Assembly: GCF_024464185.1 (NCBI RefSeq)
Contig: NZ_JANHAU010000005.1
Location: forward strand, 1 to 64,000
DNA: 64,000 nt
Direction of reading: 5' to 3'
Source: Haloarchaeobius salinus
GTDB lineage: Archaea > Halobacteriota > Halobacteria > Halobacteriales > Natrialbaceae
The notes beneath the pieces were generated by a model. It worked only from the letters and a program-made list of their open reading frames with translations. It had not been told where the DNA came from and did not search any database. Both the position numbers and the translations under genes were made by a program. How positions within the stretch are numbered: the stretch's first letter is position 1; the number at the start of each line of letters is the position of its first letter. Shown in pieces: positions 33,770-41,891 of this stretch.

Positions 33770-34194
33770 CGGGGATGAAAGAGGGTGCCGGAGAGGACCC
33801 GTTCGCGGAGGAAACGCCGGAAGACACTGGGCCGTCCGGAAGTTCGAGCACAGGCACGACGACGGGGGCAGCGTCAGGCGAATCGAGCAGCACCGAAAGC
33901 GCCGACCACTCCTCCTCGGGCAGTAGTCGGAGCGGCGGTCGCCGCTCGATGTCCATCCCGTACAAGTTCCGGCGCGACGGCGTCCAGGACGGGCGTGACC
34001 GTGTCCCGCTGTTCCTCAAGCCCGAGACGAAGAGCGCCGAGCGAGACGCACTCCGGGAGCTGGAGGAGCGCTTCGACGCCGACGTATCGCTCACGGACCT
34101 CCGAGAGGCGCTCGTGATGGTCGGTCTCGAGCATCTCGACGAGGTCGAGGGCGAGCTGGAGGAGTGGGGCTACGGGATGACGTTCGACGAGTAG
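33766..34194 (+). CDS. Putative DNA-binding partner of ParA
   Basis: A 142-residue protein. Residues about 1-65 are Ser/Thr/Gly-rich, acidic and probably disordered. The rest (SIPYKFRRDGV, then RVPLFLKPETKSAERDALRELEERF and VSLTDLREALVMVGLEHLDEVE) forms a strand followed by two helices, a layout compatible with a ribbon-helix-helix or similar small DNA-binding fold. I did not recognise a named family. Its start overlaps the parA stop (ATGA), so it would be made together with ParA and may bind the 13-bp repeats upstream. Confidence 0.8.
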   Translation: MTGMKEGAGEDPFAEETPEDTGPSGSSSTGTTTGAASGESSSTESADHSSSGSSRSGGRRSMSIPYKFRRDGVQDGRDRVPLFLKPETKSAERDALRELEERFDADVSLTDLREALVMVGLEHLDEVEGELEEWGYGMTFDE

Positions 34195-34393
34195 CCTACG
34201 ATAAACCGTTATCGACGATATCGTTTCGAAAGTGGCCTGCCGGCGAACGACGCCATAGAGCTCTCCAGGAGGATCCCCTTTCCACGACCACAGAACGGTA
34301 CTCAAAGCAGGAGGTGTCCTCGCCCTCATCGGTCACGGTGCGGGTACAGCGGCCGGCGATCCGTCGGAACAGGCCGGGACCAGCAGTGACCCG

Positions 34394-35143
34394 TTGAACG
34401 AACTCTACACGGAGGAGCTCAACGGTGGTGCCACCGGCGACACCGCACTGACGGACGTCACGGGGTCTGGCCTGACGATCAACGGGGCCGGCGAACTCAC
34501 CGTGTCCGGCGTCAGCAAGTGGGCCGAGGGCGACGACACGGCTCTGTTGGAACCCACCTCGAAAGACGGCGTCGAGGTCGACACGACCACCGCCATATCC
34601 GGCCAACGCGTCTGTCGGAACTTCAGCCGGACGCTGTTCGGACTCAGCCAGGGTGATACCCTAGAGGTGGAGGTAACCGTCAACGTGAACGTTACCCTCG
34701 CTACCGACGCAACCCAGGCCGCGAACTACACCGTCGCGCTCTACGTCGACGGTGTACACGTGGGGAACGAGACGGTCAGCCTCCCTGCCGAGGGGAACCG
34801 GACTATCTCACTGAGTCACAGGTTCGCCGAGCCCGGTGAGTACGCATTCGCTATCGACAACCAGTCGGTCGGATCGGTCACCGTCGAATCCGCAGGGACC
34901 ACGACGACGAGAACCACAGCCGACCCGTCCCAGACCACTGAAGTCACCGATGGACCCACCCAGACGACGGGAACCACAGGTGTACCTGCCCAGACGACGC
35001 GTCCCACTGAGGGAGAGGCGACCAGTGCTCCTGCGTCGTCGCCGACCGAGCCGGCCACCGACGGGGACGTGCCAGGCTTCGGCGTACTTGCGGCGGTGCT
35101 GGCACTACTGGCGACCGCGCCCCTCGCACGGCGGTGGTACTGA
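34394..35143 (+). CDS. PGF-CTERM surface protein lacking its normal start
   Basis: A 249-residue frame from TTG 34394. The middle is a beta-rich secreted domain (VNVNVTLATDATQAANYTV..), followed by a Thr/Pro-rich linker and a C-terminal PGF-CTERM signal: VPGFGVLAAVLALLAT then a basic end (ARRWY). Archaeosortase ArtA cuts such proteins and attaches them to lipid. The same frame upstream (34259-34393) encodes a signal-peptide-like HRTVLKAGGVLALIGHGAG but has no ATG, GTG or TTG after the stop TAG at 34256; a GGAGGA at 34268-34273 sits where a ribosome site would be. Either an unusual start is used or the gene lost its start. Confidence 0.7.
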   Translation: MNELYTEELNGGATGDTALTDVTGSGLTINGAGELTVSGVSKWAEGDDTALLEPTSKDGVEVDTTTAISGQRVCRNFSRTLFGLSQGDTLEVEVTVNVNVTLATDATQAANYTVALYVDGVHVGNETVSLPAEGNRTISLSHRFAEPGEYAFAIDNQSVGSVTVESAGTTTTRTTADPSQTTEVTDGPTQTTGTTGVPAQTTRPTEGEATSAPASSPTEPATDGDVPGFGVLAAVLALLATAPLARRWY

Positions 35144-35316
35144 CGGGTCCTGTGGCCGTCTGTTGCGGTGATCGATGGCTGTGGACACCGGATTGATCGG
35201 TCGGCCGCCTCCGTCGTCTGCGACCTCGTCTGTGCGACCGATGCCGGTGTGGGCGTCCGGAACGCTGTGCTCTGGGGGAGTCGACCCCTGGTGGACTGGA
35301 CTCGATTCCACCGACC

Positions 35317-35363
35317 TCGATTATAGAAATCACGATTTCAGAAATCTACATTTCCATAATCGA
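35317..35363. repeat. 47-bp palindrome before the ATPase-nuclease gene
   Basis: Arms TCGATTATAGAAAT (35317-35330) and ATTTCCATAATCGA (35350-35363) match at 13 of 14 positions and frame a second perfect palindrome, GATTTCAGAAATC (35334-35346), with the same centre at 35340. Two direct AGAAATC copies lie inside. It overlaps the expected promoter (TATA-like CCATAATCG) of the gene starting at 35397, so it is either an operator or a cruciform-forming site. Confidence 0.75.
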
Positions 35364-35396
35364 AGCTTCCAAGTGTCGGGTTGACGCACGTGTCGT

Positions 35397-36779
35397 ATGG
35401 CGTCGTTCGTCGACCGGAAGAAGGAGGTAGCACGGCTCAGGGCCGCCTACGAGTCCGACGAGGCCGAGTTCGTCGTCCTGTACGGCCGTCGACGGCTCGG
35501 GAAGAGCGAGCTGGTGCGGCAGTCGATCCTCGACCGGAACGACGCGGTGTACTACCAGGCGACGGAGTCCACCGCGGAGAACCAGCTCGAGTACTTCGTC
35601 GAGGCGGCGACGGAAGCGGTACCGTCGGTCGGGAACGTCAGGCGGGACTGGGAGGCACTACTCGAGGCACTCGGCCGGGAGGAGGCCGTCGTCGTCATCG
35701 ACGAGTTCCCGTTCCTGATCGACGCCGACGAGTCGCTGCCATCGCGGCTCCAGCGCGTCTGGGACACGCAGCTGGAGGAGACAGGGATGACGCTGGTCCT
35801 CATCGGTTCGTCCATCAGCGTGATGGAGGAGAAGGTCCTCTCGGGGGGCAGTCCCCTCTACGGTCGGCGAACCGCGACGATAGACCTCGGGCCGCTCTCG
35901 GTCGGCGACGCCCGCGAGTTCTTCCCCGGGTACGACGCCGAGACCGCCGTCGAGACGTGGGCCATCTTCGGCGGGACACCGTACTACCTGCGGACCATCG
36001 ACCCGGAGCAGCGGCTCGCCGAGAACGTCCGGGAGAACATCCTCTCGGAGCAGGGATTGCTCTACTCCGAGCCGGAGTTCCTGCTGCGGACGGAGCTGCG
36101 CCAGCCGAACACGTACTTCAGCATCCTCCGGGCGCTGGCACACGGCCGCCGGACGCCGAACGAGATCGCCGGGATGGCGGGCATCGAGTCAGCGTCGTTG
36201 AGCACGTACCTCCAGAAGCTCCGCAGACTCAGACTGGTCGAACGGCACATCCCGGTCACTGAATCACCGACGTCGTCGAAGCGCGGCCGGTACCGGATCG
36301 CCGCCCCGCTGTTCCGGTTCTGGTTCCGGTTCGTCTACGGTCAGCAGGACAGGCTACGCCTGCTTGGGGAAGATGCCTTCGAGGAACTGGTCGCGCCGGC
36401 GCTCGCGGACTACGTGAGCCCACTGTTCGAACGCCTGTGTCAGCAGACGCTGCCGCAGCTGCTCGACGGCCAGTACCGGGCCGTCGGCCAGTGGTGGTAC
36501 AAGGAGCACGAACTCGACGTGCTGGGGTTGAGCGACGCGGGCCTGGTCGCGGGCGAGTGCAAGTTCACCGAGTCGCCGGTGGGCGAGGGGGTACTTGCCG
36601 ACCTCGAGCGGACCACGACGGAGGTCCGCTGGTCCGAGGAGCCGGCCGACGCGACGACGCGGTACGCACTATTCAGTCGTTCGGGGTTCACCGACGACCT
36701 GCGGGCGACGGCACGGGAGCGAACGGACGTCTCCCTGTTCGAACTCGAGGATGTCCTCGGGGCCACCGGCGGTCGTTGA
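35397..36779 (+). CDS. Archaeal ATPase with C-terminal PD-(D/E)XK-like nuclease domain
   Basis: A 460-residue protein. Residues about 1-220 are an archaeal-type AAA ATPase (PF01637 family): Walker A GRRRLGKS (30-37), Walker B VVVIDEFPFL, sensor GSSISVMEEK. A winged-helix part follows (about 230-310: RTPNEIAGMAGIESASLSTYLQKL). The C-terminus matches DUF234, with ELDVLG and VAGECKF giving a D...ECK nuclease-like motif. Members are common in archaea, some in mobile or defence-like contexts, but without a proven role. The palindrome at 35317 overlaps its promoter. Start ATG 35397 begins with the usual FVDRKKE. Confidence 0.88.
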   Translation: MASFVDRKKEVARLRAAYESDEAEFVVLYGRRRLGKSELVRQSILDRNDAVYYQATESTAENQLEYFVEAATEAVPSVGNVRRDWEALLEALGREEAVVVIDEFPFLIDADESLPSRLQRVWDTQLEETGMTLVLIGSSISVMEEKVLSGGSPLYGRRTATIDLGPLSVGDAREFFPGYDAETAVETWAIFGGTPYYLRTIDPEQRLAENVRENILSEQGLLYSEPEFLLRTELRQPNTYFSILRALAHGRRTPNEIAGMAGIESASLSTYLQKLRRLRLVERHIPVTESPTSSKRGRYRIAAPLFRFWFRFVYGQQDRLRLLGEDAFEELVAPALADYVSPLFERLCQQTLPQLLDGQYRAVGQWWYKEHELDVLGLSDAGLVAGECKFTESPVGEGVLADLERTTTEVRWSEEPADATTRYALFSRSGFTDDLRATARERTDVSLFELEDVLGATGGR

Positions 36780-36800
36780 GGGGTCCGGGACTCGCCCCGG

Positions 36801-38018
36801 TCAGTTCAGGAGGTCGACTTCGTATCCGGCGTCGCGCAGCGACGCGAGGATGCGTTCGGTCTGGCCGGTCCCGCTGGTCTGGACGTGGAACTGGAGGTAG
36901 GCGTCGCCGACGTCGAGCTCCTTCGCGGAGCGCTCGTGGGTCACGTCGTGGATGTTCGCCCCGCAGTCGGCGATGAGGGCGGAGACGCGGCTCATCTCCC
37001 CGGGGCGGTCGACGATGTGTACCTGGAGGTGGACGAGCTGGTTGCGATGGGTGAGCCCGTGGGTCAGCACGGTCTGGAGGTCGGTCATGCTGAGGTTCCC
37101 GCCACAGAGCAGGGGGACGACCACCTCGTCGCTCACGTCGAGCGCGTCGCTCCGGACGGCCGCGACCGACGTCGCCCCGGCCCCCTCGACCATCTGCTTC
37201 GTCCGTTCGAGCATGAACAGCACGCTCTCCGCGATCTGGGTATCGGTGACGGTGACGACCTCGTCGACGTGCGCCGAGATGAGCTCGTAGGTCAGCTGGG
37301 AGATACCGCCGGTCGCGATGCCGTCGGCGATGGTCTGCATGGAGTCGATGGTCACCGGGAAGCCCTTATCGAGGCTCTCGGGGACGGTCGCAGCGGACTC
37401 GGCCTGTACGCCGACGACGCGAGTCTCGGGCGACCGTGCCTTGACGGCGGTCGCGATACCGCCGATGAGCCCGCCGCCGCCGATGGGAACGACGACGGTG
37501 TCCACGTCGGGCACCTGTTCGACGATCTCCAGCCCGAGGGTCCCCTGTCCGGCGACGATGTCGGGGTCGTCGTAGGCGTGGACGAAGACGCTGTCGTCGT
37601 CGTTCAACGTCTTCGCGTGCCGCATCGCCGCCTGGAAGTCCTCGCCGTGGAGGACGACCTCGGCACCGTAGCTCTCCGTCGCGTCGATCTTCGCCTGCGG
37701 AGCGCCCTTCGGCATCACGATGGTCGCGTCGAGGCCGACCTTCGTCGCGGCGAGGGCGACGCCCTGTGCGTGGTTCCCCGCGCTGGCGGCGAGTGCACGG
37801 GTCGCGTCGCTCCCCGAGGCGACGACCTGCGTGAGCTTGTTGTACGCACCGCGTGTCTTGAACGAGCCGGTGCGCTGGAGGTGCTCCATCTTCAGGCGGA
37901 CCGCGGCGTCGGCCTCGGCGGCGAGCGAGCGGTTCGTCTCGATGGGTGTCTCGCGGACGACGGAGTCGTCGTCGAGCCGCTCGCGGGCCGCTTCGATGTC
38001 GGTGACGGTGACCTGCAT
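36801..38018 (-). CDS. ilvA: Threonine ammonia-lyase with ACT domain
   Basis: A 405-residue PLP enzyme. The PLP Lys lies in SFKTRGAYN (about 58), the phosphate loop is GGGGLIGG, and the C-terminal part (about 325-405) is an ACT domain starting LVHLQVHIVDRPGEMS. It deaminates threonine to 2-oxobutanoate, feeding isoleucine synthesis; ACT domains give feedback by amino acids. The length fits the short archaeal class. The ORF runs to 38081, but a TATA-like GTTTTATGCC on the minus strand (38051-38060) places the start of transcription near 38030, supporting ATG 38018. Confidence 0.9.
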   Translation of the reverse strand: MQVTVTDIEAARERLDDDSVVRETPIETNRSLAAEADAAVRLKMEHLQRTGSFKTRGAYNKLTQVVASGSDATRALAASAGNHAQGVALAATKVGLDATIVMPKGAPQAKIDATESYGAEVVLHGEDFQAAMRHAKTLNDDDSVFVHAYDDPDIVAGQGTLGLEIVEQVPDVDTVVVPIGGGGLIGGIATAVKARSPETRVVGVQAESAATVPESLDKGFPVTIDSMQTIADGIATGGISQLTYELISAHVDEVVTVTDTQIAESVLFMLERTKQMVEGAGATSVAAVRSDALDVSDEVVVPLLCGGNLSMTDLQTVLTHGLTHRNQLVHLQVHIVDRPGEMSRVSALIADCGANIHDVTHERSAKELDVGDAYLQFHVQTSGTGQTERILASLRDAGYEVDLLN

Positions 38019-38192
38019 GGCGATTACTGCTACAGACCACCGGATGACTCGGCATAAAACTACATACTCGTTTTCAGACACGGGTTACTGGCTGCCGCGG
38101 GAGTGGCCGACGTCGCGGTGTGCCGTCGTGTGACGACGAGATTCGACCGACGAACCAGATTACACTTGTTCTCGTCGGGGCAAGTGTCGGGC

Positions 38193-38867
38193 ATGAAACG
38201 GCGGAACGTGCTCGCGACCGTGGGGACCGTCGCCGGTGGCAGCGCCCTCTCGGGCTGCCTCGGGGTTCTGAGCGAGGATTCGAACCCGAACGTCGTGCTC
38301 GGAGACCCCGGGAACCCGTTCGAGAGCGAGGACGTGGCTTACCCGGCCTGGGGCCAGCGGCTCCCGGACGTCACGCTCCCGGCTCCGCTCGAGACCCGGG
38401 ACGTCAAGCTCGCATCCATCGAGCGACCACAGCTCCTGACGTTCTTCTACAGCCACTGCCAGACCGTCTGTCCGGTCCTCATCTCGACGTTGCGGAACGT
38501 CCAGACCCACGCCCACAACAACGGCTACGCTGACGAGGTGGCGCTCCTGCCGGTGACGTTCGACCCGGAACGGGACACGGAAACCCGGCTGCGGAGCTAC
38601 GCCGAGGAGCGGAACGTCGCCGCGGACGCGGCGAACTGGCACTTCCTGCGGCCGTCGTCGACGGAGCGTGCGAAGGCCGTCGTCGAGGACGAGTTCGGGG
38701 TCGCGTTCCGGCGGACCGAGCCGGAGGACATGGAGATGTACATGTTCACGCACACGTCGCTCACGTTGCTCGTGAACGCCGACGGCTACGTCGAGCGGGC
38801 CTACCGCGACCAGTCCCCTGACGTCGACACCATCCTCTCGGACCTCGAACGGGTGAGGACGGCGTGA
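38193..38867 (+). CDS. Sco1/SenC-family copper-thiol lipoprotein
   Basis: A 224-residue exported protein. A Tat-type signal (RR near residues 3-4) ends in a lipobox LSGC. The mature thioredoxin-like domain has the Sco motif CQTVC and a distant His in MFTHTSL, which bind copper. Sco proteins deliver copper to cytochrome c oxidase CuA or reduce its cysteines. It opens an operon with a TlpA-like and a CcdA-like gene (stop-start overlap GTGA), a coherent extracytoplasmic thiol/copper assembly set. Confidence 0.9.
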   Translation: MKRRNVLATVGTVAGGSALSGCLGVLSEDSNPNVVLGDPGNPFESEDVAYPAWGQRLPDVTLPAPLETRDVKLASIERPQLLTFFYSHCQTVCPVLISTLRNVQTHAHNNGYADEVALLPVTFDPERDTETRLRSYAEERNVAADAANWHFLRPSSTERAKAVVEDEFGVAFRRTEPEDMEMYMFTHTSLTLLVNADGYVERAYRDQSPDVDTILSDLERVRTA

Positions 38868-39391
38868 ACAGACGGCGGGTCCTGACCGCGCTGGCGGGGG
38901 TGGGCCTGACCGGTGGGAGCCTGTGGGTCGCACGGAACGGGCTCGGGTCGTCGAGCAGCGACCGACTCCCGCTGACGGTCGAGACGCTCGACGCGAACGG
39001 GTCGGCCGCCGGGTCGGCCACGGTACCGACCCCCGGAACGGTGACCGTCGTTGACCTCTTCGCGACGTGGTGTGCACCCTGTGACGACCAGCTCGCCGAG
39101 TTGAACGAACTCGAACCGGCGTACGACTCCGTCTCGTTCGTCTCGGTCACCAACGAGCGGCCCGGCGAGACCCTGACCAGAGAGGACATCGCCGACTGGT
39201 GGAACCGGAACGGCGGCGACTGGACCGTCGGCGTCGACCCCGGGAGCGAGCTGCTGACCGCGTTCGGGGCGAGCGGACTCCCGTTCATCGTCATCGTCGA
39301 CGCGGACGGCGAACCCGTGTACGAACACGGCGGGCTCGCGAGCGCAGCGACGCTCCGGAGCCGGCTCGACCCGCTCGTCGGGGATGACTGA
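38864..39391 (+). CDS. TlpA/ResA-like thioredoxin, membrane anchored
   Basis: A 175-residue protein starting GTG 38864, overlapping the Sco gene by four bases. RRR near residue 3-5 and a hydrophobic stretch (8-25) make a Tat-type signal or anchor. The thioredoxin domain has the active site WCAPC in LFATWCAPCDDQ and the cis-Pro in GLPFIV. It would reduce apo-cytochrome or CuA cysteines outside the membrane, with electrons from the CcdA-like protein encoded next (8-nt overlap). Confidence 0.9.
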   Translation: MNRRRVLTALAGVGLTGGSLWVARNGLGSSSSDRLPLTVETLDANGSAAGSATVPTPGTVTVVDLFATWCAPCDDQLAELNELEPAYDSVSFVSVTNERPGETLTREDIADWWNRNGGDWTVGVDPGSELLTAFGASGLPFIVIVDADGEPVYEHGGLASAATLRSRLDPLVGDD

Positions 39392-40046
39392 ACTCGACCT
39401 CGCCGCGGTCGTCGCGTTCGCCGCGAGCGCCGGTGTCGCGACCTTCTTCGCCCCGTGTGCGTTCCCGCTGCTGCCCGGCTACGTGGGCTACTACCTGAGC
39501 GAGAGCGACTCGGAGACGTCGATGGTCCCCGTGGCGGTGGCCGCTGCCGTCGGTGCGCTGGCCGCACTGTCGGCCGTCGCCGGGCTGGTGCTCGCAGTCG
39601 GCGGCCCGGTCAGACGGTCGCTCCCGTTGCTGGAGCCTGTCGTCGGTGGGGGGATGGTCGTGTTCGGGCTCCTCACGCTGACGGGTCGCGGCCCGGAGCT
39701 CCGGCTCTCGCTCCCGAAGCGCCCGACCTCCGTGCTCGGGTTCGGCGTGTTCGGCGCGGTGTACGCCGTCGCCGCCGCGGGCTGTGTGGTCCCGCTGTTC
39801 GTCGGGGTGCTGACCCAGGCCCTATCGCTGCCGACGGGGGGTGCCGCGGTCGTGCTGGCGGTGTACGCACTCGCCGTCGCGCTCCCGCTAGTCGGCGTGA
39901 CGCTCCTCGCGGGAGTGGGTGTCGACGCGTGGCGGGAGCTGGGCGCGTACTCCCGGCACGTCCAGCTGGTCGCGGGCGTGGTGATGGTCCTCGCGGGGCT
40001 CGGCCAGGTGTACCTCGCAGTGTTCGAACTCGGGGTGCTGTCCTGA
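39384..40046 (+). CDS. ccdA: CcdA/DsbD-type thiol electron transporter
   Basis: A 220-residue membrane protein with six hydrophobic helices. The two redox cysteines are visible: FFAPCAFPLLPGY in helix 1 and AAAGCVVPLFVG in helix 4. CcdA carries electrons from cytosolic thioredoxin to an extracytoplasmic thioredoxin such as the TlpA-like protein encoded upstream. Its ATG lies inside the TlpA gene (8-nt overlap), so the three genes are expected to be cotranslated. Confidence 0.92.
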   Translation: MTELDLAAVVAFAASAGVATFFAPCAFPLLPGYVGYYLSESDSETSMVPVAVAAAVGALAALSAVAGLVLAVGGPVRRSLPLLEPVVGGGMVVFGLLTLTGRGPELRLSLPKRPTSVLGFGVFGAVYAVAAAGCVVPLFVGVLTQALSLPTGGAAVVLAVYALAVALPLVGVTLLAGVGVDAWRELGAYSRHVQLVAGVVMVLAGLGQVYLAVFELGVLS

Positions 40047-40172
40047 CGACGCTCCCACCAGGGTCGACACGGATTCCGCGACGCTCGGTGGTCGGTAAGC
40101 TGTGCTTAGGCAATAGTTGTCCCGGGTAGTCACTGTGTTCTATTGCGGGCCGCGGTCCAACCGGTACGGGAG

Positions 40173-40598
40173 ATGAACTTCGACGAGTTCACGGGTGAGG
40201 TACAGCACCGCCTCGAACTGCCGGGAACCGGCGAGACGGTCCGTGCCATCAGGGCGACGCTCACGACGCTGGGTCAGCGCATCCCCGCGGGCAACGCGGC
40301 GGACCTCGCGGCGTCGCTCCCGCTGGAGGTCAAGTGGTACCCGACCGGCGCGGTGGTGGAACACGGTCAGCGGTTCGACTGGTCCGAGTTCGTCGACCGG
40401 GTCGCCGAGATAGAGGGGACTGAGCGTCAGGAGGCGGCGTACCACGCGCAGGTCATCGTGGATCTGGTTGCGTCGCAGGTGCCGGCGTCCGACTTCCAGC
40501 ATCTCCGGGACCAGCTTCCACAGGCGCGGGACGACGAGAACTGGGGGAAGCTGTTCGCCGTGATCGACGCTGGCGGGTGGCAGGAGTCGACGGGATAG
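40173..40598 (+). CDS. DUF2267 protein
   Basis: A 141-residue cytosolic protein of the DUF2267 family: the pattern MNFDEFTGEVQHRLELPGTGE, then AIRATLTTLGQRIPAGNAADLAASLP, repeated in a second helical half (EAAYHAQVIVDLVA, then LRDQLPQARDDENWGKLF). The fold is two similar helical repeats. The function is unknown; haloarchaea have several copies. ATG 40173 gives the family start; the ORF upstream is not conserved. It stands alone between the ccdA operon and the zinc transporter operon. Confidence 0.88.
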   Translation: MNFDEFTGEVQHRLELPGTGETVRAIRATLTTLGQRIPAGNAADLAASLPLEVKWYPTGAVVEHGQRFDWSEFVDRVAEIEGTERQEAAYHAQVIVDLVASQVPASDFQHLRDQLPQARDDENWGKLFAVIDAGGWQESTG

Positions 40599-40772
40599 TC
40601 GGCGGAATCTGGTATGAGAGCTTCTACCCCGACTCGAGTGGAGGGATGGATACGCCGAAAAACGAGTTTAGACGTTAGTAATACAGGGAGGAGGAGCACT
40701 GATGGCGTGGGGGTAGTCACGCGAAAGGATAGTCAGCTCGTGACCGTCTCGGTCACCACTACGTAATATGGT

Positions 40773-40786
40773 TTAGATACGTCTAA
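40773..40786. promoter_or_regulatory. Inverted repeat before the zinc transporter operon
   Basis: TTAGATACGTCTAA has 5-bp arms (TTAGA/TCTAA) around a 4-nt centre, and a related GTTTAGACGTTAG lies at 40668-40680. Both are in an AT-rich leader of a metal-uptake operon, so binding by a metal-dependent repressor is plausible; no repressor gene is adjacent. Confidence 0.35.
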
Positions 40787-40807
40787 TTTCAGAGTTAGAA
40801 GATAATA

Positions 40808-40815
40808 GTTATATG
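40808..40815 (+). promoter_or_regulatory. TATA box of the zinc transporter operon
   Basis: GTTATATG lies 27-34 nt before ATG 40842, the expected distance for a leaderless or nearly leaderless transcript. Confidence 0.5.
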
Positions 40816-40841
40816 TTTTGAGAGACTAGCGTCGACCGAGT

Positions 40842-41891
40842 ATGAACGATACGAACGGGATTTCCTCCTCTCGTCTCTCTCGCCGGCAGGCACTCGCAGT
40901 CGGCGGTGGAGCACTGCTGAGCGGAATCGCGGGCTGTCTCGGTGGAACGAACGCCAGTTCCGACGATGGACTGACGGCCGCGGCCTCCTTCTTCAGCTTC
41001 TACGACTTCGCCCGGAAGATAGCGGACGGGACGGCCATCCGGATCGAGAACCTCGTTCCGGTCGGGATGCACGGACACGGCTGGCAGCCCAACGCACAGG
41101 TGACGCGGGACATCATCGAGGCCGACGCGTTCATCCACGTCGGGCCGGGGTTCCAGCCGTGGGCCGACCGTGCCATCCAGACGCTCGAGGACGACAACGT
41201 GGACACGCAGCTCATCAATGTCCGCGAGGGCGTGGAGCTGGTCGACCTCGCTGCCAGCCTCGACCCCGACGAGGAAGGTGTGGGCGAACAGAAGGGGAAG
41301 GACCCACACTTCTGGCTCGACCCCCACCGCGCCCGGAAGTCGGTTGACAACATCACCGAGGGGCTCGTCGAGCTCGCGCCCGACGAGGAGGACACGCTGC
41401 GAGAGAACGCCCGCACCTACAAGAGCGAGCGACTCGCCCGGATCGACGCGGACTACCAGGCCATCTTCGACGCAGCCGACCGGCAGGTCGTCCAGCTGGC
41501 CGCCCACAACGCCTTCCAGTACATCGGGGTCCGGTACGGCGTCGAGATGCGACCGCTGGTGACGAACCTGGCCGCGAGCGGTGACGTGGCTCCGGAGGAC
41601 ATGCGACGGGCCCAGGAGACCATCCGGGAGCACGACATCAGGTACATCGCGAACGGCGTGTTCGAGACCCGTCGCCCGGCGGTCCAGCTGATGGAGGAGA
41701 CCGACGTGGAGGCGTACTTCCCGGTGACTCCGTACGCCGGTGTCAAGGAGGAGTGGGTCGCGGAGAACTGGGGCTACGAGGAGATCGCCTACAACATCAA
41801 CATGCCCACCTTCGAGGTCGTTCTCGGAAACAAGCCCCCCGACGAGGCCGGGCCGAACGGCTGGGCTTCCGAGTGGAGGAACTTCCAATGA
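40842..41891 (+). CDS. znuA: Zinc/manganese-binding lipoprotein (ZnuA-like)
   Basis: A 349-residue binding protein. A Tat-type signal (RR at about 14-15) and lipobox IAGC lead to a cluster A-I fold. Metal ligand positions are visible: His in VGMHGHGWQPN, His in KDPHFWLDP, and His in QLAAHNAFQYIG. The family takes Zn or Mn from outside the cell and hands it to the permease. The long acidic or His-rich loop of some ZnuA proteins is short here. It is the first gene of an operon with znuC and znuB; overlaps by ATGA. Confidence 0.92.
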   Translation: MNDTNGISSSRLSRRQALAVGGGALLSGIAGCLGGTNASSDDGLTAAASFFSFYDFARKIADGTAIRIENLVPVGMHGHGWQPNAQVTRDIIEADAFIHVGPGFQPWADRAIQTLEDDNVDTQLINVREGVELVDLAASLDPDEEGVGEQKGKDPHFWLDPHRARKSVDNITEGLVELAPDEEDTLRENARTYKSERLARIDADYQAIFDAADRQVVQLAAHNAFQYIGVRYGVEMRPLVTNLAASGDVAPEDMRRAQETIREHDIRYIANGVFETRRPAVQLMEETDVEAYFPVTPYAGVKEEWVAENWGYEEIAYNINMPTFEVVLGNKPPDEAGPNGWASEWRNFQ

